A stretch of DNA of 64,000 nt from the NCBI RefSeq assembly GCF_027497495.1, contig NZ_CP114205.1:1116001-1180000 (forward strand). The letters run 5' to 3'. A model generated the notes under the pieces. The model saw only the letters and a list, made by a program, of their open reading frames with translations. It ran no database searches and was not told the DNA's origin. The first letter of the stretch is position 1, and each line of letters begins with the position of its first letter. The translations under genes and the position numbers were made by a program. The DNA is from Streptomyces tubercidicus. GTDB lineage: Bacteria; Actinomycetota; Actinomycetes; Streptomycetales; Streptomycetaceae. Below are positions 49,786-58,279 of this stretch, piece after piece.

Positions 49786-51006
49786 TCAGCCGTGTGCCAC
49801 CGAACTCCGCTGGCGCAGTTCGGTGAGCACGGTCTCGATCAGCGGCGAGTGGTAGACATCCGCGACCAGCGCCAAGTGCTCGTACTCCGCGCTGAGTTCG
49901 GCCGGGCCGGTGCCGTTGGCCACCACCACGCTGTCGGCGCCGTGGTCGGGCACATGGCCCACCGCGCGGTTCTCCAGGCCGCGGCGCAGCGCGGCGGCCT
50001 CCGCCACGGCCGCCAGCTGCCGGTCATCGAGGGCGACCGCGCGGGCCCGTTCGCGGGCGATGTCGACGGCGTCGGACTCCACATGGCGTCGGATGCCGCG
50101 CTGTACGTCCCGGATCTCGGCCATCTGCCGGTTGGCCCGCCACTCCAGGTCGGCGAACGGCCACCGTACGGACCACGCCGGGGAGCCCATGGTGACCTCG
50201 GGGGACTGTGCGGTGACGGTCCGCCAGAGCGGGGAGAGGCGGCGCAGCCGGCGCCAGGCGGCGACCCGGGGGCCGGCCGCGGGCAGCGCGAATCCGGCGA
50301 GGACCATCAGCGCGGCGACCGAGGCGCTCAGCGGGGCCACCCCGTTGGAGAGCCACAGCGCCGGGTGGCCCGTCCAGGACAGGACGAAGCCGATGACCTT
50401 GCAGGCGCAGTAGACCAGGCCGAGCCAGCAGCCCGCGGCCAGCACCCGCAGACCGCGTGCCAGATGCGTGCCGCCGAGTTGTGCGGCGTAGCGGGGGCAG
50501 AGCGTCCCCAGGGCCGCCGAACTCAGTCCGAAAATGGCCAAATACAGCACCAGGAACAGCATGACTCCCGGGGAGTCGGTGTAGGCGGTGCTGAAGTCGC
50601 GGGGGTGCTCGACGGCGTCCGGCCGGCCAACCGCGAAGCCGGTGATCGCCACGGCCCAGAGCGCGGCCACGATGCCGACGGCGACCCGCGCCCTGGTCCG
50701 GGCCCGCGCCCGTGCCTGCGCGCCCTCGCCCGCCGTCCAGCGCAGCAACAGCACCAGCGCGCCCGCGGCGAACACCACGACGGACGAGTAGAGGAAGACC
50801 ATGGCGAGGTTGGCCACCCCGGCCAGCCGGTCGAAGGCGCGGTAGAGGCTGGGCGCGGAGAAGAGGAAGACCGTCGCCACCCCGCCGGTCATCACACAGG
50901 CCAGCCCCAGATCCGCGTTGCTGCGGTCGCGGAACCACGCGACGGACTTGTACCCGACGATCGCCCAGGCGGCGACGCCAAAGGACAGATAGATGACGTC
51001 AAACAC
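49786..51006 (-). CDS. MAB_1171c-family integral membrane protein
   Basis: 406 aa from GTG 51006, overlapping the ImmA gene end. N-terminal half has seven hydrophobic helices (VIYLSFGVAAWAIVGY, ATVFLFSAPSLYRAF and others), then a soluble C-terminal half containing the SPLWRTVT and RRHVESDAVDIARE segments. The MAB_1171c family is called a putative transporter but its function is unproven. Its place after XRE and ImmA genes is a recurring actinobacterial arrangement. Confidence 0.75.
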   Translation of the reverse strand: MFDVIYLSFGVAAWAIVGYKSVAWFRDRSNADLGLACVMTGGVATVFLFSAPSLYRAFDRLAGVANLAMVFLYSSVVVFAAGALVLLLRWTAGEGAQARARARTRARVAVGIVAALWAVAITGFAVGRPDAVEHPRDFSTAYTDSPGVMLFLVLYLAIFGLSSAALGTLCPRYAAQLGGTHLARGLRVLAAGCWLGLVYCACKVIGFVLSWTGHPALWLSNGVAPLSASVAALMVLAGFALPAAGPRVAAWRRLRRLSPLWRTVTAQSPEVTMGSPAWSVRWPFADLEWRANRQMAEIRDVQRGIRRHVESDAVDIARERARAVALDDRQLAAVAEAAALRRGLENRAVGHVPDHGADSVVVANGTGPAELSAEYEHLALVADVYHSPLIETVLTELRQRSSVAHG

Positions 51007-51709
51007 CCGGTCCCCCGTCCCGCGCCTCGCCCGCCGCGGCGCCGTCGGCCCCCTCGCCCCCGGCCGGGGTCTCCTGCCCGCGCCGGACGTGCTGCAGCGC
51101 CGGCCCGAGCGCCGCCGCCAGCTCGGCCGCCCGCCCCTCCAGAGGGAGGGCGCGTTCGGCCGCGGACGGGGCAACCCGCTCCATCAGCAGGGTGCCGAGC
51201 ACTTCGGTCTCCCGCTCGGCGAGGTTGTCATAGCCGTGGTGCCGGGCGAAGCCCATGGTCAGGCCCATCCGCCGCATGGCGGTGGCGACATCGACGGACG
51301 GCGTCCACAGCTTCAGCGCGTCCTCCGTGACCGCCGGATCCTGGCCGTGCCCCAGCAGGAGATGGCTCAGTTCGTGCAGCACGATATGCGCCTGGTGCCA
51401 CGGTGAGGTCTTGAGCTCGTAGAAGACCCAGTAGCCGTCATCGGTGACGGCCGTCATCCCCGAGACCACTCCGCCCAGGCTCATCGGCACCAGATGGACG
51501 GGCCGCGCCACCCGCGCGGCGACGATGTCGCACATTCCGCGCAGATCGGTTGTGGCCGGCAGCGCCAGCTCCTTGATGAGCCGCTTGCACCGCCTGCGTA
51601 TCTGCCCCACTCGCATGCTCGTCCCGTCCTCGTCTCCGACCCGCTGCCAGGAAGAGAAGATCTGGCCGCGCTCAGCGGTACGCATCGGTTCACTCACCGC
51701 GTCGGTCAC
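50999..51709 (-). CDS. ImmA/IrrE-like metallo-endopeptidase
   Basis: 236 aa with the zinc motif HELSHLLLGH (HExxH) and a later Glu-rich helix (NLAERETEVLGTLLM). ImmA/IrrE peptidases cut XRE-type repressors to switch on their genes. The start at ATG 51709 overlaps the XRE gene by 20 bases, so regulator and protease are co-translated. The C-terminal tail is Gly/Ala-rich. Confidence 0.85.
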   Translation of the reverse strand: MTDAVSEPMRTAERGQIFSSWQRVGDEDGTSMRVGQIRRRCKRLIKELALPATTDLRGMCDIVAARVARPVHLVPMSLGGVVSGMTAVTDDGYWVFYELKTSPWHQAHIVLHELSHLLLGHGQDPAVTEDALKLWTPSVDVATAMRRMGLTMGFARHHGYDNLAERETEVLGTLLMERVAPSAAERALPLEGRAAELAAALGPALQHVRRGQETPAGGEGADGAAAGEARDGGPGV

Positions 51710-52187
51710 CGCCCTGCTCCGGCGGATCGGCCGGCAGATTCATCTGCTGCCGGAACTGGGAGATGATCGTCGTCAGACTGTCCTGCACCTCCGGCGGCAG
51801 CCCGACGGAGCGCAGCGCGATCGCGCGCACCCGCTGGTCCCGCATCGCGGCCAGGAAACGGACCTCTTCCTCCACCCGCGCCGCCTGCGGCTGCGAGAGG
51901 TCCCCCAGCAGATAACCCACCGGTACGGCAAAGAACTTGGCCAGCGCGCGCAGCAGCTCCGGGCTCGGATTCGCCCGCCTTCCGTTGCGCAGCATCGACA
52001 GATACTGCTCGGTGACCTTGACCCCGCCGTACTCCTCCGCTCCCCCGCTGATCTCCTCGGCCACAAAAGCGTTGGTGTACGGGGCCCCCGGCGGATGCAT
52101 ATTGGCGAAGAGATGGTTGAGCCGCTCCGCGAGCACACTGCCGCCCGCCCCGTTGGACCGGCTGTCTCCCCCCGCACCCATGTCCAC
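51690..52187 (-). CDS. XRE-family regulator paired with ImmA
   Basis: 165 aa with an XRE helix-turn-helix (about 55-100, VTEQYLSMLRNGRRANPSPELLRALAKFF) preceded by a flexible N-terminus. Followed by helical segments. Likely repressor cleaved by the adjacent ImmA peptidase, controlling this small operon. Confidence 0.82.
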   Translation of the reverse strand: MDMGAGGDSRSNGAGGSVLAERLNHLFANMHPPGAPYTNAFVAEEISGGAEEYGGVKVTEQYLSMLRNGRRANPSPELLRALAKFFAVPVGYLLGDLSQPQAARVEEEVRFLAAMRDQRVRAIALRSVGLPPEVQDSLTTIISQFRQQMNLPADPPEQGGDRRGE

Positions 52188-52276
52188 ATCCCCCGTCGCT
52201 TGAGCCCAACGAACAGTTAAGGCTCCGTCACCTCACCCTCATCCTGTCACGCCAGGAACGCGGTGCACCAGTGCAC

Positions 52277-52438
52277 TTACGGACAGTAGGGATCGGGGGA
52301 CTTAACCGGGAGTTGAGTGTGGACCACGACCGGCCCGGCTGCCCGCGGCGGTGGTGCGCCGGGGGTCTCGCCGTAGGCGCGACGGAAGACGTCGTTGAAG
52401 GCACTGGTGGAGGACCAGCCGCAGCGGTGAGCGACAGT
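52277..52438 (-). pseudogene. Truncated AraC-family regulator (C-terminal helix-turn-helix only)
   Basis: The minus strand reads TVAHRCGWSSTSAFNDVFRR then AYGETPGAPP to a stop: the second AraC helix-turn-helix and its conserved tail. There is no upstream domain; the sequence abuts an IS-end-like segment (GGGCTGTCCCGTAATCCC on the minus strand). It is a broken relic. Confidence 0.8.
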
Positions 52439-52475
52439 CGTCGTGCGCCCGCCAGGGATTACGGGACAGCCCTTA

Positions 52476-52491
52476 GTGAGGGAGCCCTCAC
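52476..52491 (-). terminator. Short palindrome downstream of the fibre-like gene
   Basis: GTGAGGG-AG-CCCTCAC. It lies 30 bases beyond the stop of the minus-strand fibre-like gene and could act as terminator or be a target-site feature of the adjoining IS end. Confidence 0.4.
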
Positions 52492-52521
52492 GGGCGAGCG
52501 CGCCTGTCCGCGCTCACGGAA

Positions 52522-54195
52522 TCACTCCTGAGTCTGAGTATCAGCATCGCCGTCAGCATCAAGGGCGGTAGCGTTGTTCGATGTCCGATATCCCAGAGTC
52601 CACCTGGAGCGATAATTCCCGACGGGGTTGCCGCTGGTCTTACGAACGACATTTCCCTGGTCTTTCGTTGAGCTGCCATCGTTGTCCCAGAGATAGCCGT
52701 TCGTGGCCCACCCCGCTTTGAGGGTGACGCTGTCACCGTTCCGCAAGACCCGCTGTCCGTTGTAGGTGAGGGCACCGTGGACGTTGAGGTTGGCAGTGTC
52801 CTTGATGTCGAGGCGGCCCGTCTTGTGCCAGAGGTACCCGTCTTTCCCGGGGTCGACGATGACGTTGCCGTTGACGGTGAGGGCGTTGGTGGTGAGGGTC
52901 ATTCCCGCGTACATGCTCATGTTGTTGCCCACGACAATCCCGTCGGCGGCCACCCTGGCGTTGATGTAGTCGGTGTAGATCGTTTTACTCTTGGCGAGAG
53001 TGATGCTCTCGTTGACGGCAAGGGGGCCATTGACCGTGACACTGCCATTGAGGCCGAGCACGCCTTGTCCACGTCCGTTGATTTGGCTGGCCGCAACAGT
53101 GATGGTGCTGATGGCGCCGCTGTAGGTTCCGTTTCCCGTGACGGAGAGAACGCCATTGGCGAAACTGACTTTCACCTTGTCGTCAGGATTTGCTTTCGGC
53201 ATGTTCTCAATCGTGAGGGCGCCATTTTCGGGCGACTTGATGCTCTTCACGATGATGTCGTTGTTGAATACGGCACCGCCCGCAGTCAGGGCTCCTTTGG
53301 CATTGAGGGCACCGTAGAGGTTGAGGGTGGCCTCCGCCGTGGTGTCAAAACGGCCCGTCTTCAGCCAGATGTACCCGTTGGCCCCGGGGTCGACGGTGAT
53401 GTTGCCCGTGGTGGTCACGCCGGTGACAGCGATGTCGGGGTTGTTGACCTTGATGTAGGTGGTGAGGTAGCGGACTTCGTTGCTCATCTTGGCTTCGAGG
53501 GTGAAGCTTGAGTCGTCGACCAAGTTTTCCGGGGAGGTCCAGCTGCCGCCGCTGGCTGTGGATGCTCCCTGAGTGCCGTCCGGTTTCCGGTAGTACATGG
53601 TGTACGTCGCGTGGGGGGTGCCTTCCCAGTGGAGGGTGGCCTTGGTATTGCGGCCGATGGCCACAGAGGCCGGGCGGAAGCTGTGCAGGTAGAACGAGTC
53701 GTCGCGCTTGCTGACTTCGCCTCGGCCGGTGCGTTCCTGGAATTGGCCGTCCGCTCCAGTGGTGGAGGTGGACTCCTCCCAGACGATGTCGACCAGGCCG
53801 ACGCCGCCGTTGACCTCGATACCCCACAGCTCCAGCTGAACGCTCCAGGTGCCGTCGAACGCGGCGGGCTCGTTCGGCGGCGGTGAGCAGGTGAAGACGA
53901 CCTGGTTGGGGTCGCGGGTGTCGCGGTCGACGGCCCAGAGCCGTTTGCCGTCGGGCACGGTCAACTCGTGGCGGATCAGGGTCGGTTCGCTGGTCAGGGC
54001 AGATGCCTGGCGGCCGGTCGGGATGCGGACCCTGAACCACTTGCAGTGCACGGGCCAGTTGCCGCCGGACTTCACCTTGCCGTAGGTGAAGGTCAGTTTG
54101 GCGTACTCCGGTTTGGCGAAGGTGGAGACGTTCAGCGTGCCGGGCTCGGGAACCATGGCGGGCGGTAGCAGCATGGGGAGGTCAGGGGTGGTCAC
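52522..54195 (-). CDS. Large fibre-like repeat protein
   Basis: 557 aa from GTG 54195 (GAGGAG 11 bases upstream). Residues 1-200 form a module with FDGTWSVQLELWGI also found in the next gene. The remainder is beta-repeat-rich: the unit VDPG...GYLW.KTGR.D...A.LN..GAL occurs twice (about 300-345 and 465-510), and VTVNGPL/LTVNGNV strands recur. Such repeats resemble trimeric phage tail-fibre or surface-fibre shafts. There is no signal peptide, and the low-GC, Asn/Thr-rich style differs from neighbours. Its role could be receptor binding; this is inference. Confidence 0.55.
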   Translation of the reverse strand: MTTPDLPMLLPPAMVPEPGTLNVSTFAKPEYAKLTFTYGKVKSGGNWPVHCKWFRVRIPTGRQASALTSEPTLIRHELTVPDGKRLWAVDRDTRDPNQVVFTCSPPPNEPAAFDGTWSVQLELWGIEVNGGVGLVDIVWEESTSTTGADGQFQERTGRGEVSKRDDSFYLHSFRPASVAIGRNTKATLHWEGTPHATYTMYYRKPDGTQGASTASGGSWTSPENLVDDSSFTLEAKMSNEVRYLTTYIKVNNPDIAVTGVTTTGNITVDPGANGYIWLKTGRFDTTAEATLNLYGALNAKGALTAGGAVFNNDIIVKSIKSPENGALTIENMPKANPDDKVKVSFANGVLSVTGNGTYSGAISTITVAASQINGRGQGVLGLNGSVTVNGPLAVNESITLAKSKTIYTDYINARVAADGIVVGNNMSMYAGMTLTTNALTVNGNVIVDPGKDGYLWHKTGRLDIKDTANLNVHGALTYNGQRVLRNGDSVTLKAGWATNGYLWDNDGSSTKDQGNVVRKTSGNPVGNYRSRWTLGYRTSNNATALDADGDADTQTQE

Positions 54196-54221
54196 GGCTC
54201 TGGAACTCCTCGGTGCAGGGG

Positions 54222-54710
54222 TCAGTTGGGCAGGGGTGTGGCGGTGAAGGTGGCCGTGCCGGCGCGGTGCCGTGAACGGCTGTCGCCGAGCGCGGTGTCC
54301 TCGGTGATGCGGCTCTGGGTGCCGAGTGGGGTGCTGATGTCGAGGGTGGGGGTGAGGGACCAGGTGCCGTCGAAGCCGGCCGGTTCGGCGGGGTTGAGGG
54401 TGAGGGTGGTGGTGGCCGGGTCGGTGGTGGTGGTTTCGACCAGCCGTTGCCGGCCGCGGCCGGGGCCGCGTTCGAGTTCCAGTCGGGTGCGCAGGATGAC
54501 AGGTTCCCCGGTCCGCGCGGCTGCGCCGTGAGCGGCGGGAAGACCAAGGGTGATCCGTGCGCACCGCACCGGCCAGGTGGTGCGGCCGTCCGGGTCTTCG
54601 CCGATGGTGAGGCGGACGCGGTCGAGGGCCATCTCCCCCGGCTGTGCGGCCGTCGCCGGGGTGTGCTCCAGGCGGTACGGGAGGAGGAGGGCTGGGTCGG
54701 GGCTGGTCAC
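54222..54710 (-). CDS. Short protein sharing the FDGTWS module
   Basis: 162 aa from GTG 54710 overlapping the upstream stop (GTGA), with GGAAGGAA before it. It shares with the downstream fibre protein the start MTxPDxxxLLP, a WPVxC strand, EPxxxRxxL and EPAGFDGTWSL. It is therefore a paralogue of that protein's first 180 residues. Function unknown; the order suggests an operon of structural components. Confidence 0.6.
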   Translation of the reverse strand: MTSPDPALLLPYRLEHTPATAAQPGEMALDRVRLTIGEDPDGRTTWPVRCARITLGLPAAHGAAARTGEPVILRTRLELERGPGRGRQRLVETTTTDPATTTLTLNPAEPAGFDGTWSLTPTLDISTPLGTQSRITEDTALGDSRSRHRAGTATFTATPLPN

Positions 54711-55140
54711 GACGCGGTTCCTTCCGGGGCCGGTGAAGGGGTGGGGGCTGGGGTGGAGCGGGCCTGTCCGAGGGTGGCCGGTTGGAGTTGGAGATAGCCG
54801 GAGCGGGCGACGGGCAGGGGTGCGTCGGGGTGGGAGAGTTGGTCGGCGTGGTAGATGAGGTGCTCGTCCAGTCGGGCGGCGGCAGGGCGGTGGCGGTGCC
54901 GTCCACGGGGATCGGTTCGGCCCAGGTCCAGTCGCCGTGCCAAGCCGCGGGGCGGGGCATGACGAGGGACTTGTCCGGTGGTTCGGCCTGCACGGTGAAC
55001 TCGCGGACGGCGCGGGGCCCGACGGCGGCGCCGGTGTGCCGCAGCCGCAGGAGGCGGGCGGTGAGCGGTGGTTCGGGAGCGTGCGCGGTCGGCGGGCCGA
55101 GCAGGCAGGGTGAGGTGGGCGCCTGCTTCGATCGGCGTCA
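54707..55140 (-). pseudogene. Disrupted upstream member of the fibre operon
   Basis: Coding signal changes frame twice. From about 55105 to 54890 the good frame reads PEPPLTARLLRLRHTG...REFTVQAEPPDKSLVMP...DWTWAEPIPVDGTA. From about 54885 the good frame moves by one base to read ARLDEHLIYHADQLSHPD...GYLQLQPATLGQARS to the stop. The early part resumes TTG-start MTPIEAGAHLTL in the second frame. At least one single-base indel is needed. Either a decayed gene or indel sequencing errors. Confidence 0.5.
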
Positions 55141-55907
55141 ACCGGAGCCGTTGAACGACTTGGTGCCGGAACTGATGGTGAGCCGCTTCGGCTTGAGCAG
55201 CTTGATCCACCTCTCGGTGGAGGACGTGTCGCTGCTCTGGTGCCCCATCTTGAGGGTGAGGTCGGCGGCGGGGAACCCGGGCGCGCCCCAAGTCCCGAGG
55301 ATGAAGTCCTCGGTCTCCTTGGTCGCGTCCCCCATGAACACCATCACGCGTTGCTTGTAGACCAGCGCCAGGACCAGACTGTCCGGGTTCGGGTCGTGGC
55401 GGCGGATCAGACTCCACAGGACCGTCTTCCTGTCCGGATCGGTCGAAGGGGCCAGGTACTCCTCCCACTGCGCCTTGCGCGTCGCACAGGTGCCGGTGGC
55501 ATTCGCCGCCAAGGCGTAGAGACCCCCATCGCTCTCAGACACATCGCGGTCGTTCTGGTAGTCCTCCAACACTCCGGTGTAGTAGCTCTTCCTGACCGTG
55601 AACCCGTCAAGTGCCCGGCCGGCAGGTTGTAGTGGTCCTCGTCGGCGTGGGTGAGAAAAAGGTGGTCAATCGCTCTGCCCGGCACAAAAGTACGGAGGAT
55701 GTGCTGGACGTTCTCAAGCGCTCCCACGATCTGCTGCGGCGGTCCGGGAATGAGGCACTTCGCACCCTTGGTCGAGCCGCAGTCGATCAGCACCACCTCA
55801 CCGGTCCCGTGCGGTGGGCCCGGAAAGACAATCAGGGTGCAGTCCCCCTGGCCGACGCCGACGAAGACCACCCTCGCGTGGGGACCGGTCGGAACAGGAA
55901 TTGCCAT
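55138..55907 (-). pseudogene. MBL-fold (ComEC-like) metallo-hydrolase with a frameshift
   Basis: Starts at ATG 55907 with GGAGGTTGTG before it and reads ARVVFVGVGQGDCTLIVFPG, LIDCGSTKG and the metal motif LFLTHADEDHYN. Near 55610 the frame must shift by one base to continue FTVRKSYYTGVLEDYQNDRD...LVYKQRVMVFMGDATKE...LTLKMGHQSSD, the second half with a further MBL metal-ligand His. It resembles the C-terminal MBL domain of ComEC/Rec2 and related exported nucleases. The break may be real or a missed base. Confidence 0.65.
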
Positions 55908-56211
55908 CACAACCTCCAGGCTCTCGGGTGCGCAGGGCAGGGCAGGACGGCATGCCACTCGAATGGCGGGTCTCATTCACCGAATCCGCCAGGAACTTCA
56001 GCGTCAGCCGAGCCGTCCGCTCACCCGGTAAGAGCCCCGCACGGCCGGCCACCGTCAGCTGGTCCCGCAGAACCTCGGCCTCCCTGAGCATCAGCTCCCA
56101 GCCATTCCCCAACAGCGCGCCCAGACAAGGGAGTTCGAACAGATCCAGGCACTGGGCGCAGTCCCCTCCGAGCCGGAGGCCGACGGGCAGATCCGCAATG
56201 GACACTGTCAT
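55798..56211 (-). CDS. Hypothetical protein upstream of the MBL gene
   Basis: 137 aa from ATG 56211 with GAGGGG upstream. The first 80 residues (MTVSIADLPVGLRLGGDCAQ onward, including a CAQCLDLFELPCL helix and EVLRDQLTVAGRAGLL) look coding. The last about 55 run through the MBL gene's ribosome site in another frame and look shadow-like, so a frameshift or lost stop is likely. Family not recognised. Confidence 0.45.
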   Translation of the reverse strand: MTVSIADLPVGLRLGGDCAQCLDLFELPCLGALLGNGWELMLREAEVLRDQLTVAGRAGLLPGERTARLTLKFLADSVNETRHSSGMPSCPALRTREPGGCDGNSCSDRSPREGGLRRRRPGGLHPDCLSGPTARDR

Positions 56212-56398
56212 GAGACACCCCTCGCTACCGACACGAGTGACGCTGCCGCCGGCGCCCAACCCTCGACGAGACAGGCCAGGACACACGACGCCAGGCATCG
56301 AGCAGTTGACAACGACCATCGCCATCGAGCCCGCCCACCCGACAGGACCCGACCACATCACACCTCACAATCAACTGGTGACTTAAGGCGATATTTCG

Positions 56399-56685
56399 TC
56401 ACAGCGTGGCCAAATTCGGCGTTGCCTGCCCTAAGAGTCGACGATCTCCAGCCTGGCCCGCCCCGGAGCATCGAGCCTGGACGACTGGGCGGCGGGCACC
56501 AGCCGAGCCGACCAGCCGGCGGCCGCAGCAACCGGACAAACCGATGCAGTCCTGTTCGGACAGGCTGTGGCGCTCGCCCTTACGGCCGCTGTGCCGCAGG
56601 ACCCGATGGCGCAGCCGGGTCAGCGAGCCCGATCGCATCGCGATCAGCCCGGCCACCGAGACGCGGCGGCGTCCCCACGTGCGCT
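56399..56685 (-). pseudogene. IS630-type transposase fragment
   Basis: The minus strand reads TWGRRRVSVAGLIAMRSGS then RHSGRKGERHSLSEQDCIGL, matching the central part of Streptomyces IS630-family (DDE) transposases just before the second catalytic Asp region. The downstream part (ending ATPNLATL) is degraded and no terminal repeats were identified. It interrupts the coding frame of the preceding hypothetical gene. Confidence 0.65.
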
Positions 56686-56893
56686 GCGGTGTCGATCTGG
56701 GGCAGCCCTTGGCCGGTCTCCCAGTCGATGTCCGGGGCCTGGGCGAACTCAGGTTCGACAGTGGCGGGGGCAGGGACCTCGATGACACGCGGTTGTAGCC
56801 GTAGACGGCCACCTCGTAGCCGACTTGACGCCGAATGGTGCAGAAGGGGCTGTTCTCGATCTTCCATTCCTCGCTGCGGTCGGGGTCCTTCAC
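56580..56893 (-). pseudogene. Hypothetical gene, frameshifted and truncated by the IS630 fragment
   Basis: It begins at GTG 56893, overlapping the upstream stop (GTGA): MKDPDRSEEWKIENSPF...GYEVAVYGYNRV. The good frame then shifts by one base (about 56785) to IEVPAPATVEPEFAQAPDIDWETGQGLPQIDTAAHV before running into IS630-like sequence. Family unknown. Confidence 0.5.
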
Positions 56894-57309
56894 GGCGTGA
56901 GAGGCACGCGCACGATGCGGTCGGTAACCGGGGCAGGCGCTTCGGGCTTGGCGGTTGACGTCATCCTCGGTGGCCCGGGTACCTCGTGCGTCTCAACGTC
57001 GGCGGGTACTTCCAGCACCCACGAGGTGGGGGTCGGGTCCGCCACGTTGTAGTGATTCACCGTGGTCGTGTACTGCGCGGGCAGGAAGCGCCGCTCCGTC
57101 CTGTCGGTCACCGAGGCGGGCGGAGCATCCAGCCCCCACACCGCCACGCCGCTATGGGCTCCGGTACCCCGGTCGTCCCACAGTTGCGGAGTGATCCCCG
57201 CCCCGCGGGCGTAGACGTGGCTCGCGTACTCCTGCTTCACACCGGGGCCGTCGTAGCCCCGGTGGCACCAGTAGGTTCGGGGCGGCGGCTGGGTCACGAC
57301 GCTGACCAC
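56890..57309 (-). CDS. Hypothetical protein
   Basis: 139 aa from GTG 57309 or, with a better ribosome site (AGGTGG), GTG 57297. It is a mixed polar protein with Trp and Tyr-rich motifs (RTYWCHRGYDGPGVKQEYASHVY, SGVAVWGLD, TTVNHYNVADPTPTSW) and a Pro/Glu/Thr tail. It is coupled to the following frameshifted gene (GTGA). I do not recognise a family. Confidence 0.5.
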   Translation of the reverse strand: MVSVVTQPPPRTYWCHRGYDGPGVKQEYASHVYARGAGITPQLWDDRGTGAHSGVAVWGLDAPPASVTDRTERRFLPAQYTTTVNHYNVADPTPTSWVLEVPADVETHEVPGPPRMTSTAKPEAPAPVTDRIVRVPLTP

Positions 57310-57432
57310 CTGCTCTGGTCAGGCTCGGCCGACTCAAACGTCGGCAGCGGTCCGTCGTCTTCGACAGCGCGGCGGACAGCCCTTAGGCCTGAACCTCGCC
57401 GTCCGGCGCGGGAGCGAACCCTTCCGCTGCCG

Positions 57433-57545
57433 GTCCCCACGCACAAAGCGCTCACGGCATTCAAGGCGATCCAGGCAGCGGAGAAACTCGCCGCCGGTCC
57501 TGCCTACAACAAGGTTCGGAGAAGCTCAGCGAGCTGCTCGGCTGA
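57433..57545 (+). pseudogene. Tyrosine integrase remnant
   Basis: The plus strand encodes HKALTAFKAIQAAEKLAAGPAY, the segment that precedes the catalytic R-x-x-H region in Streptomyces phage/AICE tyrosine recombinases, then GSEKLSELLG and TGA in the next frame, an integrase-like C-terminus. The catalytic core is missing. It lies about 115 bases from the 3' end of tRNA-Pro, a common attachment site for such elements. Confidence 0.55.
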
Positions 57546-57659
57546 CCATGATCATTACGATGCGAGAAGTTGTGAGAGGCAGGCCCAGAAAACGATCAAG
57601 GGCCCTGCTTCACTCTCGTGAAACAAGACCCTGACCTGCGACAATGGAGAAAACTCCAG
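57546..57659. other. Gap between the integrase relic and tRNA-Pro
   Basis: Mixed, less GC-rich sequence, with no recognisable gene. I looked for a second copy of the tRNA 3' end (an att site) in 52-57.6 kb and did not find one. Confidence 0.4.
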
Positions 57660-57733
<74 letters not shown>

Positions 57734-57842
57734 GTGCCGGTCCGGCCGGAGTGTTCCGGCTGACCGCGCACCAGAACAATACCGCATGTCAGAGGGTGGG
57801 GGCTGCCACTTTCCCACCTCACGGCGGGGCGAGTGGGGCGAG

Positions 57843-57860
57843 ATGAGTACCTGTACTCAT
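57843..57860. promoter_or_regulatory. Palindrome ATGAGTAC-CT-GTACTCAT
   Basis: A perfect 8-bp inverted repeat with a 2-nt centre, 34 bases before the YiaAB gene start. Likely operator or promoter element for that gene; the cognate regulator is unknown. Confidence 0.55.
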
Positions 57861-57893
57861 GCGCCGGGGTCACCGTGCCGCCACGCTACGCGC

Positions 57894-58187
57894 ATGACTA
57901 CTCCATCGATTCAGCGGCCGACGACCACGGCCTTCTTCGTGCAGGCCGCGATCGCCTTCGGGCTGTCGCTGGTGGCACTGGTGATCGGGATCATCAAGCT
58001 GCCCGTGGGGCCGTGGGAGCGCGGGTTTCTCGCCCTCGGCCTGATCTTCGTGGTGTCCTCGGCGTTCACGCTGGCGAAGTGCGTCCGTGACCGTCAGGAG
58101 GTCGAGGAGGTGACGAACCGGGTGGACAAGGCCCGGATCGACAAGCTCCTCATCGAGCAGGACGTGTTCCACCCCGGGCAGGTCTGA
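57894..58187 (+). CDS. YiaA/YiaB two-helix membrane protein
   Basis: 97 aa with two transmembrane helices (AFFVQAAIAFGLSLVALVIGI and RGFLALGLIFVVSSAFTLA) of the YiaAB pattern, then a charged helical tail (DRQEVEEVTNRVDKARIDKLL). Function unknown. Downstream of a palindromic operator and upstream of the transketolase promoter. Confidence 0.88.
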   Translation: MTTPSIQRPTTTAFFVQAAIAFGLSLVALVIGIIKLPVGPWERGFLALGLIFVVSSAFTLAKCVRDRQEVEEVTNRVDKARIDKLLIEQDVFHPGQV

Positions 58188-58244
58188 CCCGCCCACCCGG
58201 ACGGCCGCGGGCCGCGGATCTCCCGGCCCGCGGGCGGAGGCTTG

Positions 58245-58264
58245 ACCTCAAGCGCGCTTGAGGT
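58245..58264 (+). promoter_or_regulatory. SoxR/MerR-type box overlapping the transketolase promoter
   Basis: ACCTCAAGCGCGCTTGAGGT is a perfect 20-bp palindrome with CCTCAAG/CTTGAGG arms like SoxR boxes. It begins inside a -35-like TTGACC (58242-58247). A 19-bp spacer, typical of MerR-activated promoters, leads to CAGGCT (58267-58272). The start site would fall near 58280, the ATG itself. Confidence 0.75.
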
Positions 58265-58279
58265 TGCAGGCTCTGTCAT

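Larger units (their letters stand above)
52464..57386. mobile_element. Decayed accessory element next to tRNA-Pro, bounded by a 13-bp direct repeat
   Basis: GGACAGCCCTTAG occurs at 52464-52476 and 57374-57386. Its GGACAGCCC resembles IS5-type ends and TTAG fits a YTAR target. Inside are fibre-like genes, a frameshifted MBL hydrolase, an IS630-type transposase fragment and hypothetical genes; a truncated AraC gene lies outside one end and a tyrosine-integrase remnant outside the other. Several genes carry frameshifts. I read it as remains of an integrative element overwritten by insertion sequences; the exact borders are uncertain. Confidence 0.5.

Noticed and set aside
55138..55907. Programmed frameshift in the MBL gene
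   Set aside because: No slippery sequence or downstream stimulatory structure was seen, and neighbouring genes carry the same type of shift, so decay or sequencing indels are more likely.
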